A DNA stretch of 64,000 nucleotides from Methylocystis sp. Sn-Cys. GTDB taxonomy: Bacteria > Pseudomonadota > Alphaproteobacteria > Rhizobiales > Beijerinckiaceae. This document shows, in pieces, positions 20,628-29,078 of the stretch. A model generated the notes under the pieces. That model searched no databases and was not told where the DNA came from. It saw only the letters and a list, made by a program, of their open reading frames with translations. The stretch spans positions 319,293-383,292 of the forward strand of contig NZ_JAERVJ010000003.1 of the NCBI RefSeq assembly GCF_016745395.1. Reading direction: 5' to 3'. The translations under genes and the position numbers were made by a program. The stretch's first letter is position 1; each line of letters opens with the position of its first letter.

Positions 20628-20668
20628 TTGACGCCCGTCAAATTCGGGCGATTGTTGCGCAGTACAAT
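20628..20668 (+). promoter_or_regulatory. FNR/FixK-dependent promoter of the cco cluster
   Basis: TTGACGCCCGTCAA (20628-20641) is a perfect FNR/FixK-type palindrome (TTGA-N6-TCAA). A -10-like TACAAT lies at 20663-20668. With transcription starting near 20676 the box is centred at -41.5, the standard class II activation position. ccoN starts about 100 bases further on. This predicts induction under low oxygen. Confidence 0.85.
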
Positions 20669-20776
20669 ACCCAATGTGAATCGGTGAAAGCGCAGTGAGA
20701 CTTTGTCACGCCCGATTGGCGTCGGCGAGTTCTCGCAAACGCGGAAAACATGCGGAAACCTCCAGAGGACAAGATC

Positions 20777-22432
20777 ATGGAGCGTACCCTCCCCATCCCC
20801 AAGCAAATGACTTTCGGCGAGATATCTCTCAGCGCCGTTTTCGTAGCCTTGGCCATTGCCTCGGCCTTCATCGCCGTCAAGGCTTATACTCCCGCTTACG
20901 CTTTCCACGCGGCGCTTTTCGCGCTTGGGTCGCTCGGCGCCGTCGTTGCGATCGTTTTGCGTTTCCGCGCCAGGGACGCGGCGCCGCCGCCGCTTCTGAT
21001 CAACGGCCGGCCGAACTATAATTACGGGCCGATCAAATTCACGTCGATCGCCGCGCTGTTCTGGGGCGTCGCGGGCTTTCTCGTCGGACTCTATCTCGCT
21101 CTGGAGCTCGCCTATCCAGCGCTCAATCTCGATTTGCCCTGGACCAATTTCGGGCGTCTGCGGCCCCTGCATACATCGGCGGTGATCTTCGCTTTCGGCG
21201 GCAATGTGCTGCTCGCGACGTCCTTCTACATCATGCAGCGCACGAGCCGCGCGCGCATCGCCGGCGATCTCGCGCCCTGGTTCGTCGTGCTGGGATACAA
21301 CTTCTTTATCCTGATCGCGGGCACGGGCTATTTGCTCGGCGTCACGCGCGGGCATGAGTATGCCGAGCCCGAGTGGTACGCGATCCTCTGGCTCGTCGTC
21401 GTCTGGGTGGTTTATCTCCTCGTCTATCTCTTCACCCTCGCGCGCCGCGCCGAGCCGCATATCTATGTGGCGAACTGGTTCTTCCTCGCTTTCATCGTGA
21501 CGGTCGCCGTGCTGGTGCTCGGCAACAATGTGGAGATTCCGATCTCGGTCTTCTCGCCGAAATCCGTCATCGTCTGGGCCGGCGTGCAGGATGCGATGAT
21601 CCAGTGGTGGTACGGCCACAACGCCGTGGGCTTCTTCCTCACCGCCGGCTTCCTCGGCATCATGTATTACTTCATTCCGAAGCGCACGGATCGGCCGATC
21701 TATTCCTACCGGCTGTCCATCGTGCATTTCTGGGCGCTGATCTTCCTTTATATCTGGGCCGGCCCGCATCACCTGCATTACACCGCGCTGCCCGATTGGG
21801 CGCAGACGCTCGGCATGGTGTTCTCGGTCGTACTGTGGATGCCCTCCTGGGGCGGGATGATCAACGGCGTGATGACGCTTTCGGGCGCCTGGGACAAGCT
21901 GCGCACGGACCCGGTGCTGCGCATGCTGGTCGTGTCGGTGGCCTTCTACGGCATGTCGACCTTCGAAGGCCCGCTGATGTCGGTGAAGGCGGTGAATTCG
22001 CTGTCGCACTACACTGACTGGGGCATTGGCCATGTGCATTCGGGCAGCCTCGGCTGGGTCGCCTTCGTGTCCTTCGGCGCGCTCTACTGCCTTATTCCCT
22101 GGGTGTTCAACAAGCGGCTCTATTCGCTCAAGCTCGTGAACTGGCACTTCTGGATCTCGACGATCGGCATCGTCTTCTACATCTCCTCGATGTGGGTGGC
22201 GGGCATCATGCAGGGGCTGATGTGGCGCGCCTATACGCCGCAAGGCTTCCTCGAATATTCCTTCGTCGAGACCACTGAGGCGCTGCATCCTGAATATGTC
22301 ATCCGCGCTATCGGCGGCGGGCTGTTCCTCATCGGCGCGCTGATCATGGTCTATAACATCTGGCGCACGCTCGCCTCGCCCGCGCTCGAATCCGCGCAAG
22401 ACGTCGCCGCCTCTCCCCTGCCTGCCGAGTGA
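20777..22432 (+). CDS. ccoN: cbb3-type cytochrome c oxidase subunit I
   Basis: A 551-residue multi-pass membrane protein, the catalytic subunit that reduces oxygen at the haem b3-CuB centre and pumps protons. Haem and copper ligand regions are visible: [30 protein letters not shown], the His-His pair in [13 protein letters not shown], and [16 protein letters not shown] 20777 is chosen because AGAGGA lies 7 bases upstream; an ATG at 20750 would add nine residues without a ribosome binding site. It is first in the operon, 11 bases before ccoO. The opposite strand has a long open frame here that is only a high-GC shadow. Confidence 0.98.
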   Translation: MERTLPIPKQMTFGEISLSAVFVALAIASAFIAVKAYTPAYAFHAALFALGSLGAVVAIVLRFRARDAAPPPLLINGRPNYNYGPIKFTSIAALFWGVAGFLVGLYLALELAYPALNLDLPWTNFGRLRPLHTSAVIFAFGGNVLLATSFYIMQRTSRARIAGDLAPWFVVLGYNFFILIAGTGYLLGVTRGHEYAEPEWYAILWLVVVWVVYLLVYLFTLARRAEPHIYVANWFFLAFIVTVAVLVLGNNVEIPISVFSPKSVIVWAGVQDAMIQWWYGHNAVGFFLTAGFLGIMYYFIPKRTDRPIYSYRLSIVHFWALIFLYIWAGPHHLHYTALPDWAQTLGMVFSVVLWMPSWGGMINGVMTLSGAWDKLRTDPVLRMLVVSVAFYGMSTFEGPLMSVKAVNSLSHYTDWGIGHVHSGSLGWVAFVSFGALYCLIPWVFNKRLYSLKLVNWHFWISTIGIVFYISSMWVAGIMQGLMWRAYTPQGFLEYSFVETTEALHPEYVIRAIGGGLFLIGALIMVYNIWRTLASPALESAQDVAASPLPAE

Positions 22433-22443
22433 GGACGAAAGCC

Positions 22444-23199
22444 ATGTCGCAATCCGCTCAACATGCGCCCGCCGGCGGCGGGCTTCAGAAAATCTTAGAG
22501 ACCAATTCGATCCTGCTCATCGTCGGCATCCTTCTTCTGGTGTCGGTCGGCGGGATCGTCGAGATCGTGCCGCTGTTCTATCTCAAGAACACGATCGAGC
22601 AGGTGGAAGGCGTGCGGCCCTATTCGCCGCTGGAGCTCGCGGGCTACAATATTTACATCCGCGAGGGCTGCTACACCTGCCATTCGCAGATGATCCGACC
22701 CTTGCGCGACGAGGTCGAGCGCTACGGCCATTATTCGCTCGCGGCGGAGAGCATGTACGACCACCCGTTCCAATGGGGCTCGAAGCGCACGGGGCCCGAT
22801 CTCGCGCGCGTCGGCGGCAAATATTCGAACGATTGGCATCGCGATCATTTGCGCAACCCGCGCTCGGTGGTGCCGTCCTCGATCATGCCGGGCTACGCCT
22901 TCCTCTCGCAGACGCCGCTCGACGGCGAGCATCTCGCCGAGCAGATGCGGACGCTGCGCGTCGTCGGCGTGCCTTACACCGACGAGCAGATCGACAATGC
23001 GCCGGGCGATCTCGCCGCGCAGCTTTCAACCGACGCGCAGGGCGCGAGCGAGATGCAGAAGCGCTATCCCAACGCCGCCTTCACGGACTCGCCTTCGAAA
23101 TCCGGCATGACCGAGGAGGATGCGCTCGTCGCCTATCTGCAGCATCTCGGCGTCTCGGTCGATTTCAAGATCTACGACGACAAAGCGAATGTCAGGTGA
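22444..23199 (+). CDS. ccoO: cbb3 oxidase monohaem cytochrome c subunit II
   Basis: 251 residues with one N-terminal transmembrane helix (about 22-45; [22 protein letters not shown], quoted here as [15 protein letters not shown]) and one periplasmic c-type haem motif C76-Y-T-C79-H80 in the diagnostic [13 protein letters not shown]. It transfers electrons from CcoP or soluble cytochrome c toward the CcoN active site. ATG 22444 follows GAGGA at 22431-22435, which overlaps the ccoN stop codon. Length is typical of CcoO (about 200-250). Confidence 0.98.
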   Translation: MSQSAQHAPAGGGLQKILETNSILLIVGILLLVSVGGIVEIVPLFYLKNTIEQVEGVRPYSPLELAGYNIYIREGCYTCHSQMIRPLRDEVERYGHYSLAAESMYDHPFQWGSKRTGPDLARVGGKYSNDWHRDHLRNPRSVVPSSIMPGYAFLSQTPLDGEHLAEQMRTLRVVGVPYTDEQIDNAPGDLAAQLSTDAQGASEMQKRYPNAAFTDSPSKSGMTEEDALVAYLQHLGVSVDFKIYDDKANVR

Positions 23200-23203
23200 T
23201 CCG

Positions 23204-23392
23204 ATGAACGCTGGAAACGCCGAAGTCATCTCGACCTATGAAAGCTTGCGCGCCTTCGCGGCCTCCTGGGGTCTGATCTTCTTCGGCCTGATTTTCCTGG
23301 GCGTCATCGTTTACGTCTTCTGGCCGTCGCGGCGGAAGCAATTCGAACAGGACGCCCGAATTCCCTTTCGAGAGGATGACGACGATGTCTGA
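23204..23392 (+). CDS. ccoQ: cbb3 oxidase small subunit IV
   Basis: A 62-residue protein with one transmembrane helix (WGLIFFGLIFLGVIVYVFWP) followed by the basic/acidic tail RRKQFEQDARIPFREDDDD typical of CcoQ/FixQ. It stabilises the assembled oxidase. It starts four bases after the ccoO stop, and its last codons overlap the start of ccoP by eight bases. Confidence 0.95.
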   Translation: MNAGNAEVISTYESLRAFAASWGLIFFGLIFLGVIVYVFWPSRRKQFEQDARIPFREDDDDV

Positions 23393-24290
23393 CGACACGT
23401 TTGAGAATGGCCAGGCAAGAACAGGCAAGGTCAGAATCGACCCGGCGAGCGGCGTGCCGACCACGGGCCATGAATGGGACGGCATAGAGGAGCTGAACAC
23501 GCCGCTGCCGCGCTGGTGGGTGTGGACCTTCTGGATCACGATTATCTGGGGCGTCGGCTATACGATTGTCTATCCCGCCTGGCCGACGTTGTCGGGCGGA
23601 ACGCAGGGTCTTTTCGCCTGGAGCTCGCGCACACAGGTGGCGTCCGACGTCGCCGATCTGCAAACAACGCGTGGCCCCGTGCTCGAGAAGATCGCCGCTG
23701 CGCCGCTCGACAAGATCGAGTCCGATCCCGAGCTTCTCGCGGCCGCGCGCATGGTGGGCAAGGTCGCATTCGCCACGAACTGCGCGTCGTGCCATGGCGC
23801 AGGCGGGCAGGGCGCCAAGGGCTACGCCAACCTCAACGACGACGATTGGCTGTGGGGCGGCAAGCTCGCCGACATAAAGCAGACGATCGAGCATGGCGTG
23901 CGCTGGGACGCCGATAAGGCGACCCGTTCCTCCTCCATGCCGGCCTTTGGGCGCGACGGCATTCTCACGCCGGAGCAGATCGCGATCGTCGCCGATCACG
24001 TGCGCACCTATGCCGAGACGCCGGACTCGGATGCGCCGACGCCGCAGGGCGAGAAGCTCTACGCCGAGAACTGCGCGAGTTGCCACGGCGTCGAAGGCAA
24101 GGGCAATCCCGAGATGGGCGCGCCGGCGCTTTACGACCAGGTCTGGCTCTATGGCGCCGACAAGCCGACCATCGTCGCGCGCATCGCCAATGGCGGCGGC
24201 GCGGTGATGCCGGCCTGGAAAGGCAGGCTCGATGACACGACGATCAAAGCGCTCGCCGTCTATGTGCATTCGCTCGGCGGCGGGCAGTAA
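23385..24290 (+). CDS. ccoP: cbb3 oxidase dihaem cytochrome c subunit III
   Basis: 301 residues. The N-terminal DGIEELNTPLPRWW motif precedes a transmembrane helix (about 45-65). Two cytochrome c domains follow with haem motifs C133-A-S-C-H and C230-A-S-C-H and Met ligand regions (ATRSSSMPAFG; GAVMPAWKG). It is the electron entry subunit. ATG 23385 is preferred because GAGG lies nine bases upstream; an ATG at 23376 would put the ribosome binding site too close. The overlap with ccoQ implies translational coupling. Confidence 0.97.
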   Translation: MSDDTFENGQARTGKVRIDPASGVPTTGHEWDGIEELNTPLPRWWVWTFWITIIWGVGYTIVYPAWPTLSGGTQGLFAWSSRTQVASDVADLQTTRGPVLEKIAAAPLDKIESDPELLAAARMVGKVAFATNCASCHGAGGQGAKGYANLNDDDWLWGGKLADIKQTIEHGVRWDADKATRSSSMPAFGRDGILTPEQIAIVADHVRTYAETPDSDAPTPQGEKLYAENCASCHGVEGKGNPEMGAPALYDQVWLYGADKPTIVARIANGGGAVMPAWKGRLDDTTIKALAVYVHSLGGGQ

Positions 24291-24300
24291 GGGAGGATTC

Positions 24301-24410
24301 TCCTTCTCCCGCTTGCGGGAGAAGGTGTCGCCGCGAAGCGGTGACGGATGAGGGCCCTCACCCAACCCTCGCTCACGCGAGGGCCGCCCTCTCCCGCAAG
24401 CGGGAGAGGG
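24301..24410. repeat. Family E palindromic element inside the cco cluster
   Basis: Hairpin CCTTCTCCCGC-TT-GCGGGAGAAGG is followed by GACGGATGAGGGCCC, CCTCGC-TCAC-GCGAGG and CTCTCCCGC-AA-GCGGGAGAG. It occupies most of the 154 bases between ccoP and ccoG and may separate expression of the structural genes from the assembly genes. Confidence 0.85.
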
Positions 24411-24444
24411 GGAGCCCGATCATCTGAACCAGTGAGTTCAAGCC

Positions 24445-25896
24445 ATGTCCAGCGCGGAAACCCGATCGATTCTTCTCGACGAACCCATCGTCGAAGCGCC
24501 GCACAAGGTCTATCCCAAGAAGGTCGACGGACAATTCCGCCGCATCAAATGGGGCATTCAATTCGCGACGCTTGCAATCTATTATTTTCTTCCCTTCGTG
24601 CGTTGGGATCGCGGGCCAGGCGCGCCGAGCCAGGCCGTTCTCGTCGATTTCCCGCACCGGCGCTTTTATTTCTTCTTCATCGAGATCTGGCCGCAGGAAG
24701 TCTATTACGTCACCGGCCTTCTGATCCTCGCGGCGCTGGCGCTTTTTCTCATGAACGCCGTCGCCGGCCGCATCTGGTGCGGCTATATGTGCCCGCAGAC
24801 GGTGTGGACCGATTTCTATCTGACGACCGAGCGTTGGATCGAGGGCGATGCGCGTGACCGCGTCAAGCTCGACGAAAGTCCGTGGACGCGCGACAAAATC
24901 CGCAAAAAGGTTTCGAAGCATTTCTTGTGGCTGCTCATCGCCTGGTGGACCGGCGGCGCCTGGGTGCTCTATTTCACCGACGCGCCGACAGTCGTGTGGA
25001 AATTGGCGACATTCCGAAACGGCGCCTTCGACACCTATCTCTGGATCGGCATTCTCACCTTCACGACTTACGTCTTCGCCGGCGTGATGCGCGAGAAGCT
25101 TTGCCTGCACGCCTGTCCCTGGCCGCGCATTCAGGCGGCTCTGACGGACGAATATGCACTGAACGTCACCTATCGCTACGATCGCGGCGAGCCGCGCATG
25201 TCGCTCAAGCAAGCGACCGCGGCGCGCGCGGCCAATCTGCCGTCGGGCGATTGCGTGGATTGCAGCCAATGCGTCGCCGTCTGTCCGACGGGGGTCGACA
25301 TACGCAAGGGATCGCAGCTCGGCTGCATTCAGTGTGGCCTCTGCATCGACGCCTGCGATTCGATCATGGAGAAAATTCATCGCCCGGCGCGGCTCATCGG
25401 CTACGATACGGAGATGAACGTCAAGCGCCGCCAATGCGGCGAGAGCGCGATCTATAAGCCGCTCCGCGTGCGGACCGTGCTTTACGCCGTGCTCATTCTC
25501 GGCGTCGTCGGCTTCATGTCGATAACGCTCGCGACGCGCGACGACATGCATGTGAGCGTGTTGCACGATCGCAATCCGCTCGCCGTGCGTCTGAAAGACG
25601 GCGGCGTGCGCAATGGCTATACGCTGCGCTTCGCCAATAAGAAGGCGGCGGCGCGGAGCTTCACCATCGCCGTCTCCGGCGTCGCGGGCGCGCAGTTGGA
25701 GATCGTCGGCGTGACGCCGGGCGACAAAGGCAAGGCCGTGATCGAGGTCGGCCCGGATCAAACCCGCGAAGCGCGCGTTCTGCTCTCGACCCACGGCGCG
25801 GGCGGGAGCAAGGGACAGGCCCCCGTTACCTTCACCACGACCGACGCCGTAAGCGGCGAGGCGACGCAGGTGACGGACGTTTTCATCTGGCCGTGA
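24445..25896 (+). CDS. ccoG: cbb3 oxidase assembly ferredoxin CcoG (FixG/RdxA)
   Basis: A 483-residue polytopic membrane protein. Transmembrane segments flank the conserved RIWCGYMCPQTVWTDFY and CLHACPWPRIQAAL blocks. Two 4Fe-4S ferredoxin motifs follow at about 268-312 (CVDCSQCVAVCPTGVD and CIQCGLCIDACDS). A last helix (about 342-360) leads into a C-terminal Ig-like periplasmic domain. CcoG reduces copper(II) so that it can be delivered to CuB of CcoN. ATG 24445. It is the first gene of the ccoGHIS assembly half. Confidence 0.97.
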   Translation: MSSAETRSILLDEPIVEAPHKVYPKKVDGQFRRIKWGIQFATLAIYYFLPFVRWDRGPGAPSQAVLVDFPHRRFYFFFIEIWPQEVYYVTGLLILAALALFLMNAVAGRIWCGYMCPQTVWTDFYLTTERWIEGDARDRVKLDESPWTRDKIRKKVSKHFLWLLIAWWTGGAWVLYFTDAPTVVWKLATFRNGAFDTYLWIGILTFTTYVFAGVMREKLCLHACPWPRIQAALTDEYALNVTYRYDRGEPRMSLKQATAARAANLPSGDCVDCSQCVAVCPTGVDIRKGSQLGCIQCGLCIDACDSIMEKIHRPARLIGYDTEMNVKRRQCGESAIYKPLRVRTVLYAVLILGVVGFMSITLATRDDMHVSVLHDRNPLAVRLKDGGVRNGYTLRFANKKAAARSFTIAVSGVAGAQLEIVGVTPGDKGKAVIEVGPDQTREARVLLSTHGAGGSKGQAPVTFTTTDAVSGEATQVTDVFIWP

Positions 25897-25906
25897 GGAT
25901 CAAGAC

Positions 25907-26437
25907 ATGAGCATGGTCATGAGCAATCCGCGCAATATGAAATCCGACTATGAAGCCGGCGGCAGGCCGCTCAGCGGGCGGAAGGTGCTGGCGATGATGG
26001 TCGGCTTCTTCCTCTTCGTCGGCGCCGTCAATGGCGTGATGATCTACAAGGCGCTGAAGACCTTTTCGGGCGAAGTGGTGGCGCGTCCTTATGAGCGCGG
26101 CCTCGCCTATAATCGCGACATTGCGCATGCGAGAGAGCAGGCGATGCGCGACTGGAAGGTCGACGCGCGGCTGTCGCGCCTGGCGACCGGCGAGACGGAA
26201 ATCCGCGTCGTCGCGCGCGATGGCGACGGGGCCGACGTGTCCGGCGCGCAGATGACAGCGCTGTTCGCGGCGCCCGCGGATCTCTCGAAGGATGTGCGCG
26301 TGAAGCTCGAGCAGACCGCGCCGGGGCGCTATGCGGGCAAGGCCGTAATCCCCGCGGGGCAACGCGATCTCGTCTTGACGGCGTCGCGGGGCGGCGATGA
26401 AGTGTTCCGCTCGAAGAACAGGATCGACGTGGAGTAA
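25907..26437 (+). CDS. ccoH: cbb3 oxidase assembly protein CcoH (FixH)
   Basis: 176 residues with one transmembrane helix (VLAMMVGFFLFVGAVNGVMI, about 26-45) and a periplasmic FixH domain (YKALKTFSGEVVARPYERGL onward, including the NRDIAHAREQ block). CcoH interacts with CcoN and CcoI during assembly. It starts ten bases after the ccoG stop with GAGGATCAAG upstream. The N-terminus has three closely spaced Met codons (1, 4 and 10 or so), so the precise start is uncertain. Confidence 0.93.
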   Translation: MSMVMSNPRNMKSDYEAGGRPLSGRKVLAMMVGFFLFVGAVNGVMIYKALKTFSGEVVARPYERGLAYNRDIAHAREQAMRDWKVDARLSRLATGETEIRVVARDGDGADVSGAQMTALFAAPADLSKDVRVKLEQTAPGRYAGKAVIPAGQRDLVLTASRGGDEVFRSKNRIDVE

Positions 26438-26468
26438 GGGTATTGGCGAAGGTGGGCGTGAGCCCATC

Positions 26469-26591
26469 CCTCCCCTTTACGGGGAGGGTGGCGCGCGTAG
26501 CGCGACGAGTGGGGCCCGCCCCAACCCAACTCGTAGCGGCGGGAACCCCACCCGGCGGCCTACGACCGCCGACCTCCCCGTAAAGGGGAGG
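26469..26591. repeat. Family D palindromic element, 123 bp
   Basis: Bounded by CCTCCCCTTTACGGGGAGG (26469-26487) and its reverse complement (26573-26591), with a further inverted GTGGGGC/GAACCCCAC pair inside. It occupies most of the ccoH-ccoI gap. A second copy, 126 bp, is at 40217-40342. Confidence 0.9.
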
Positions 26592-26634
26592 TAGAGGGGC
26601 TCACCCCTAGTCTGGTTGATTCAAAGAGGCTCGC

Positions 26635-28926
26635 ATGACCGCCGCTTTCGATCTCGACTCTCTCGTCACCCGCAGCGAAAATGGCGCGCGCCGCTTCGAG
26701 GCGGCGGTCGACGGCATGACTTGCGCCGCCTGCATCGGCGAGATCGAGCACGGCTTGAGCGATCTGCCCGGCCTCGCCCATGCCCGCGTGAATTACGGAA
26801 ACCGTCGTCTGGCTTTGGAATGGCGCGGCGACGCCTTCGATCTCGCCGCCGCCTTCGAGCGCCTGCGCCGCATGGGCTACACGCTGCATCCTTTCGAACT
26901 CGCCGACAGCGAGCGCGAGGAGATCGAAACGTCGCGCTTTCTATTGCGCTGCCTCGCCATCGCCGGCTTTGCGGCGATGAACATCATGCTGCTCTCCGTC
27001 GGCGTCTGGGTCGGCGGCGACATCGATCCAGCGACGCGCGATCTTTTCCATGGCGTTTCGGCGCTCATCGCGCTGCCGGCGGCGGCTTTCGCCGGCCAGC
27101 CTTTCTTCAAAAGCGCTTTCGGCGCGTTACGCGCGGGGCGACTCAATATGGATGTGCCGATCTCGCTCGGCGTGCTGCTGGCGCTCGGCATGTCGGTCTA
27201 TGAGACGCTGACGCATGCCGATCACGCCTATTTCGATAGCGCGACCATGCTGCTGTCCTTCCTGCTGCTCGGCCGCTTCCTCGATCACGCCATGCGGCGC
27301 AAGACGCGCGCGGTCGCAGCGAATCTTGCGGCGTTGCGCGCGCCGCTCGCCTGCCGCCTGTCGAGCGACGGCGCCGAGACGCTCGTTCCGCTCGCGAAGA
27401 TCGCGCCCGGCGATATCGTGTGCGTGAAGCCGGGGGAACGCCTTCCCGTCGATGGCGTGATCGAAACAGGCGCGTCGCAACTCGACGAAAGCCTGATCAC
27501 CGGCGAGACGAAGCAGCGCGCGGTTCTATCGGGCGACCAAGTCTACGCCGGCAGCATGAATTACGACGGTGCGCTCACCATCCGCGTTGAAGCCGGCAAT
27601 GGCGAGACATTGCTCGACGATATCGAGCGGCTCTTGGAAAAGGCGACCAATGCGCGCTCGCGCTATCGGCGCCTCGCCGACCGAGTGTCGCGGCTTTATG
27701 CGCCCATGGTTCATCTCGCGGCGCTGTCCACGGCGCTCTTTTGGATGTGGCATGGCGCAAGCCTGCATGATGCGCTCATTACGGCGATCTGCGTGCTCAT
27801 CATCACCTGCCCCTGCGCTCTGGCGCTCGCTGTGCCAGCGGTGCAGGTCGTGGCAAGCGGCGCGCTGTTTCGCGCCGGCGTGCTGCTCAACAGCGCCGAC
27901 GCCATCGAGCGCCTTGCGGAAGCCGATACGATTGTCTTCGACAAGACCGGCACGCTGACCACGCCCGAGCCGCGCGTCGTCAATGGCGGCGAGATCGACG
28001 CGGGGGCGATGGAGCTGGCGGCGCGTCTCGCACGGGCGAGCAGTCATCCACTCGCGCGCGCCGTCGCGCAAGAGCGTCCGCGCGCATCGGCGCTCGAGGC
28101 GCGGGAGGATCATGGGCAGGGCGTCTGCGCCATGGTCGCGGGCGTCGAGGCACGGCTCGGATCGCCGCATTTTTGCGGACTGGACGAAGAAGCGGCGCGT
28201 CTCGATGCGCTCGACGGAGATGTCTCGCTCGTCGCCTTCCGGCATGGAGACGCGCATGCGCTTTTCCAAATCCGGCAGGTCTTGCGCAGCGATGCGGTCG
28301 AGACGATCGCGGCGCTGAAAAGGCGCGGCTTCGCAATCGAGATCCTCTCCGGCGACCGTGTCGAAGCCGTCGAAAAGATCGCCCTCGCGCTCGGCGTTTC
28401 GACATGGTCCGGCGCGTTGAAGCCCGCCGGGAAGGTCGCGCGTCTCGACGCCTTGCGCGCCGAGGGCCGCAAGGTTTTGATGGTTGGCGACGGATTGAAC
28501 GACGCGCCCGCGCTCGCCTCGGCCTATGTGTCCATCTCGCCGATCGACGCCACGCAGATCACCCAGGCCGCGGCCGACGCCGTGTTTCTCGGCGAACGCC
28601 TCGCGCCTGTCCTCACCGCGCTGGAGGTTGCGAGAAAGGCGCGCGCCTTGATGCGCGAGAATCTCGCGCTCTCGGTGATCTACAATGTTCTGGCTGTGCC
28701 GCTTGCGATGGCGGGGCTTCTCACGCCTTTGATTGCGGCGGCGGCGATGTCGGGATCGTCCATTCTGGTGACGCTGAACGCCTTGCGGGCAGGGGCAAAT
28801 GGCGGAAGATCGCCGTCTCCCGAGGCGCCCCCTCTCCACCTCTCCCCCGCTTCGCGGGAGAGAGAGCAGGGCGCCGCCTCGCCCGAAACACGGGAACAAG
28901 CGACAAGATTGGAGGCGGCGGAATGA
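26635..28926 (+). CDS. ccoI: Copper-transporting P1B ATPase CcoI (FixI)
   Basis: A 763-residue copper exporter that supplies copper for the cbb3 active site. In order: N-terminal metal-binding domain with C30-A-A-C33 (GMTCAAC), transmembrane helices, the ion-binding C392-P-C394, phosphorylation site D436 in DKTGTLT, GDGLND (D619) in the hinge, and two final helices. After the last helix (ends near LNALRAG) there is a 40-residue hydrophilic tail rich in Arg, Glu and Pro. Its DNA includes the hairpin CTCCCCCGC-TT-CGCGGGAG (28842-28861) like the intergenic family E elements, so the tail is probably absorbed repeat sequence. The stop overlaps ccoS by four bases (ATGA). Confidence 0.95.
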   Translation: MTAAFDLDSLVTRSENGARRFEAAVDGMTCAACIGEIEHGLSDLPGLAHARVNYGNRRLALEWRGDAFDLAAAFERLRRMGYTLHPFELADSEREEIETSRFLLRCLAIAGFAAMNIMLLSVGVWVGGDIDPATRDLFHGVSALIALPAAAFAGQPFFKSAFGALRAGRLNMDVPISLGVLLALGMSVYETLTHADHAYFDSATMLLSFLLLGRFLDHAMRRKTRAVAANLAALRAPLACRLSSDGAETLVPLAKIAPGDIVCVKPGERLPVDGVIETGASQLDESLITGETKQRAVLSGDQVYAGSMNYDGALTIRVEAGNGETLLDDIERLLEKATNARSRYRRLADRVSRLYAPMVHLAALSTALFWMWHGASLHDALITAICVLIITCPCALALAVPAVQVVASGALFRAGVLLNSADAIERLAEADTIVFDKTGTLTTPEPRVVNGGEIDAGAMELAARLARASSHPLARAVAQERPRASALEAREDHGQGVCAMVAGVEARLGSPHFCGLDEEAARLDALDGDVSLVAFRHGDAHALFQIRQVLRSDAVETIAALKRRGFAIEILSGDRVEAVEKIALALGVSTWSGALKPAGKVARLDALRAEGRKVLMVGDGLNDAPALASAYVSISPIDATQITQAAADAVFLGERLAPVLTALEVARKARALMRENLALSVIYNVLAVPLAMAGLLTPLIAAAAMSGSSILVTLNALRAGANGGRSPSPEAPPLHLSPASREREQGAASPETREQATRLEAAE

Positions 28927-29078
28927 CCGTGCTTCTCTTCCTAATTCCTCTCGCTCTGATGCTCGGCCTGTTGGCGCTTATCGCCTTCATGTGGTCGCTC
29001 AAGCGCGGCCAGTTCGACGATCTCGATGGCGCCGCGCATCGCGTGCTGATGGATGATGATGTCGAGGGTGGGAAGTGA
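28923..29078 (+). CDS. ccoS: cbb3 oxidase maturation protein CcoS (FixS)
   Basis: A 51-residue protein with one transmembrane helix (LLFLIPLALMLGLLALIAFM) followed by the CcoS signature WSLKRGQFDDLDGAAHRVLMDD. CcoS is needed for insertion of redox cofactors into the cbb3 complex. It overlaps ccoI (ATGA) upstream and the MFS gene (GTGA) downstream. Confidence 0.96.
   Translation: MTVLLFLIPLALMLGLLALIAFMWSLKRGQFDDLDGAAHRVLMDDDVEGGK

Noticed and set aside
20432-22399. A 655-codon open frame on the minus strand opposite ccoN
   Set aside because: Low-complexity Arg/Glu/Asp/His-rich product with no domain; ccoN on the plus strand is certain. Such shadows are usual in GC-rich DNA with third-position bias.
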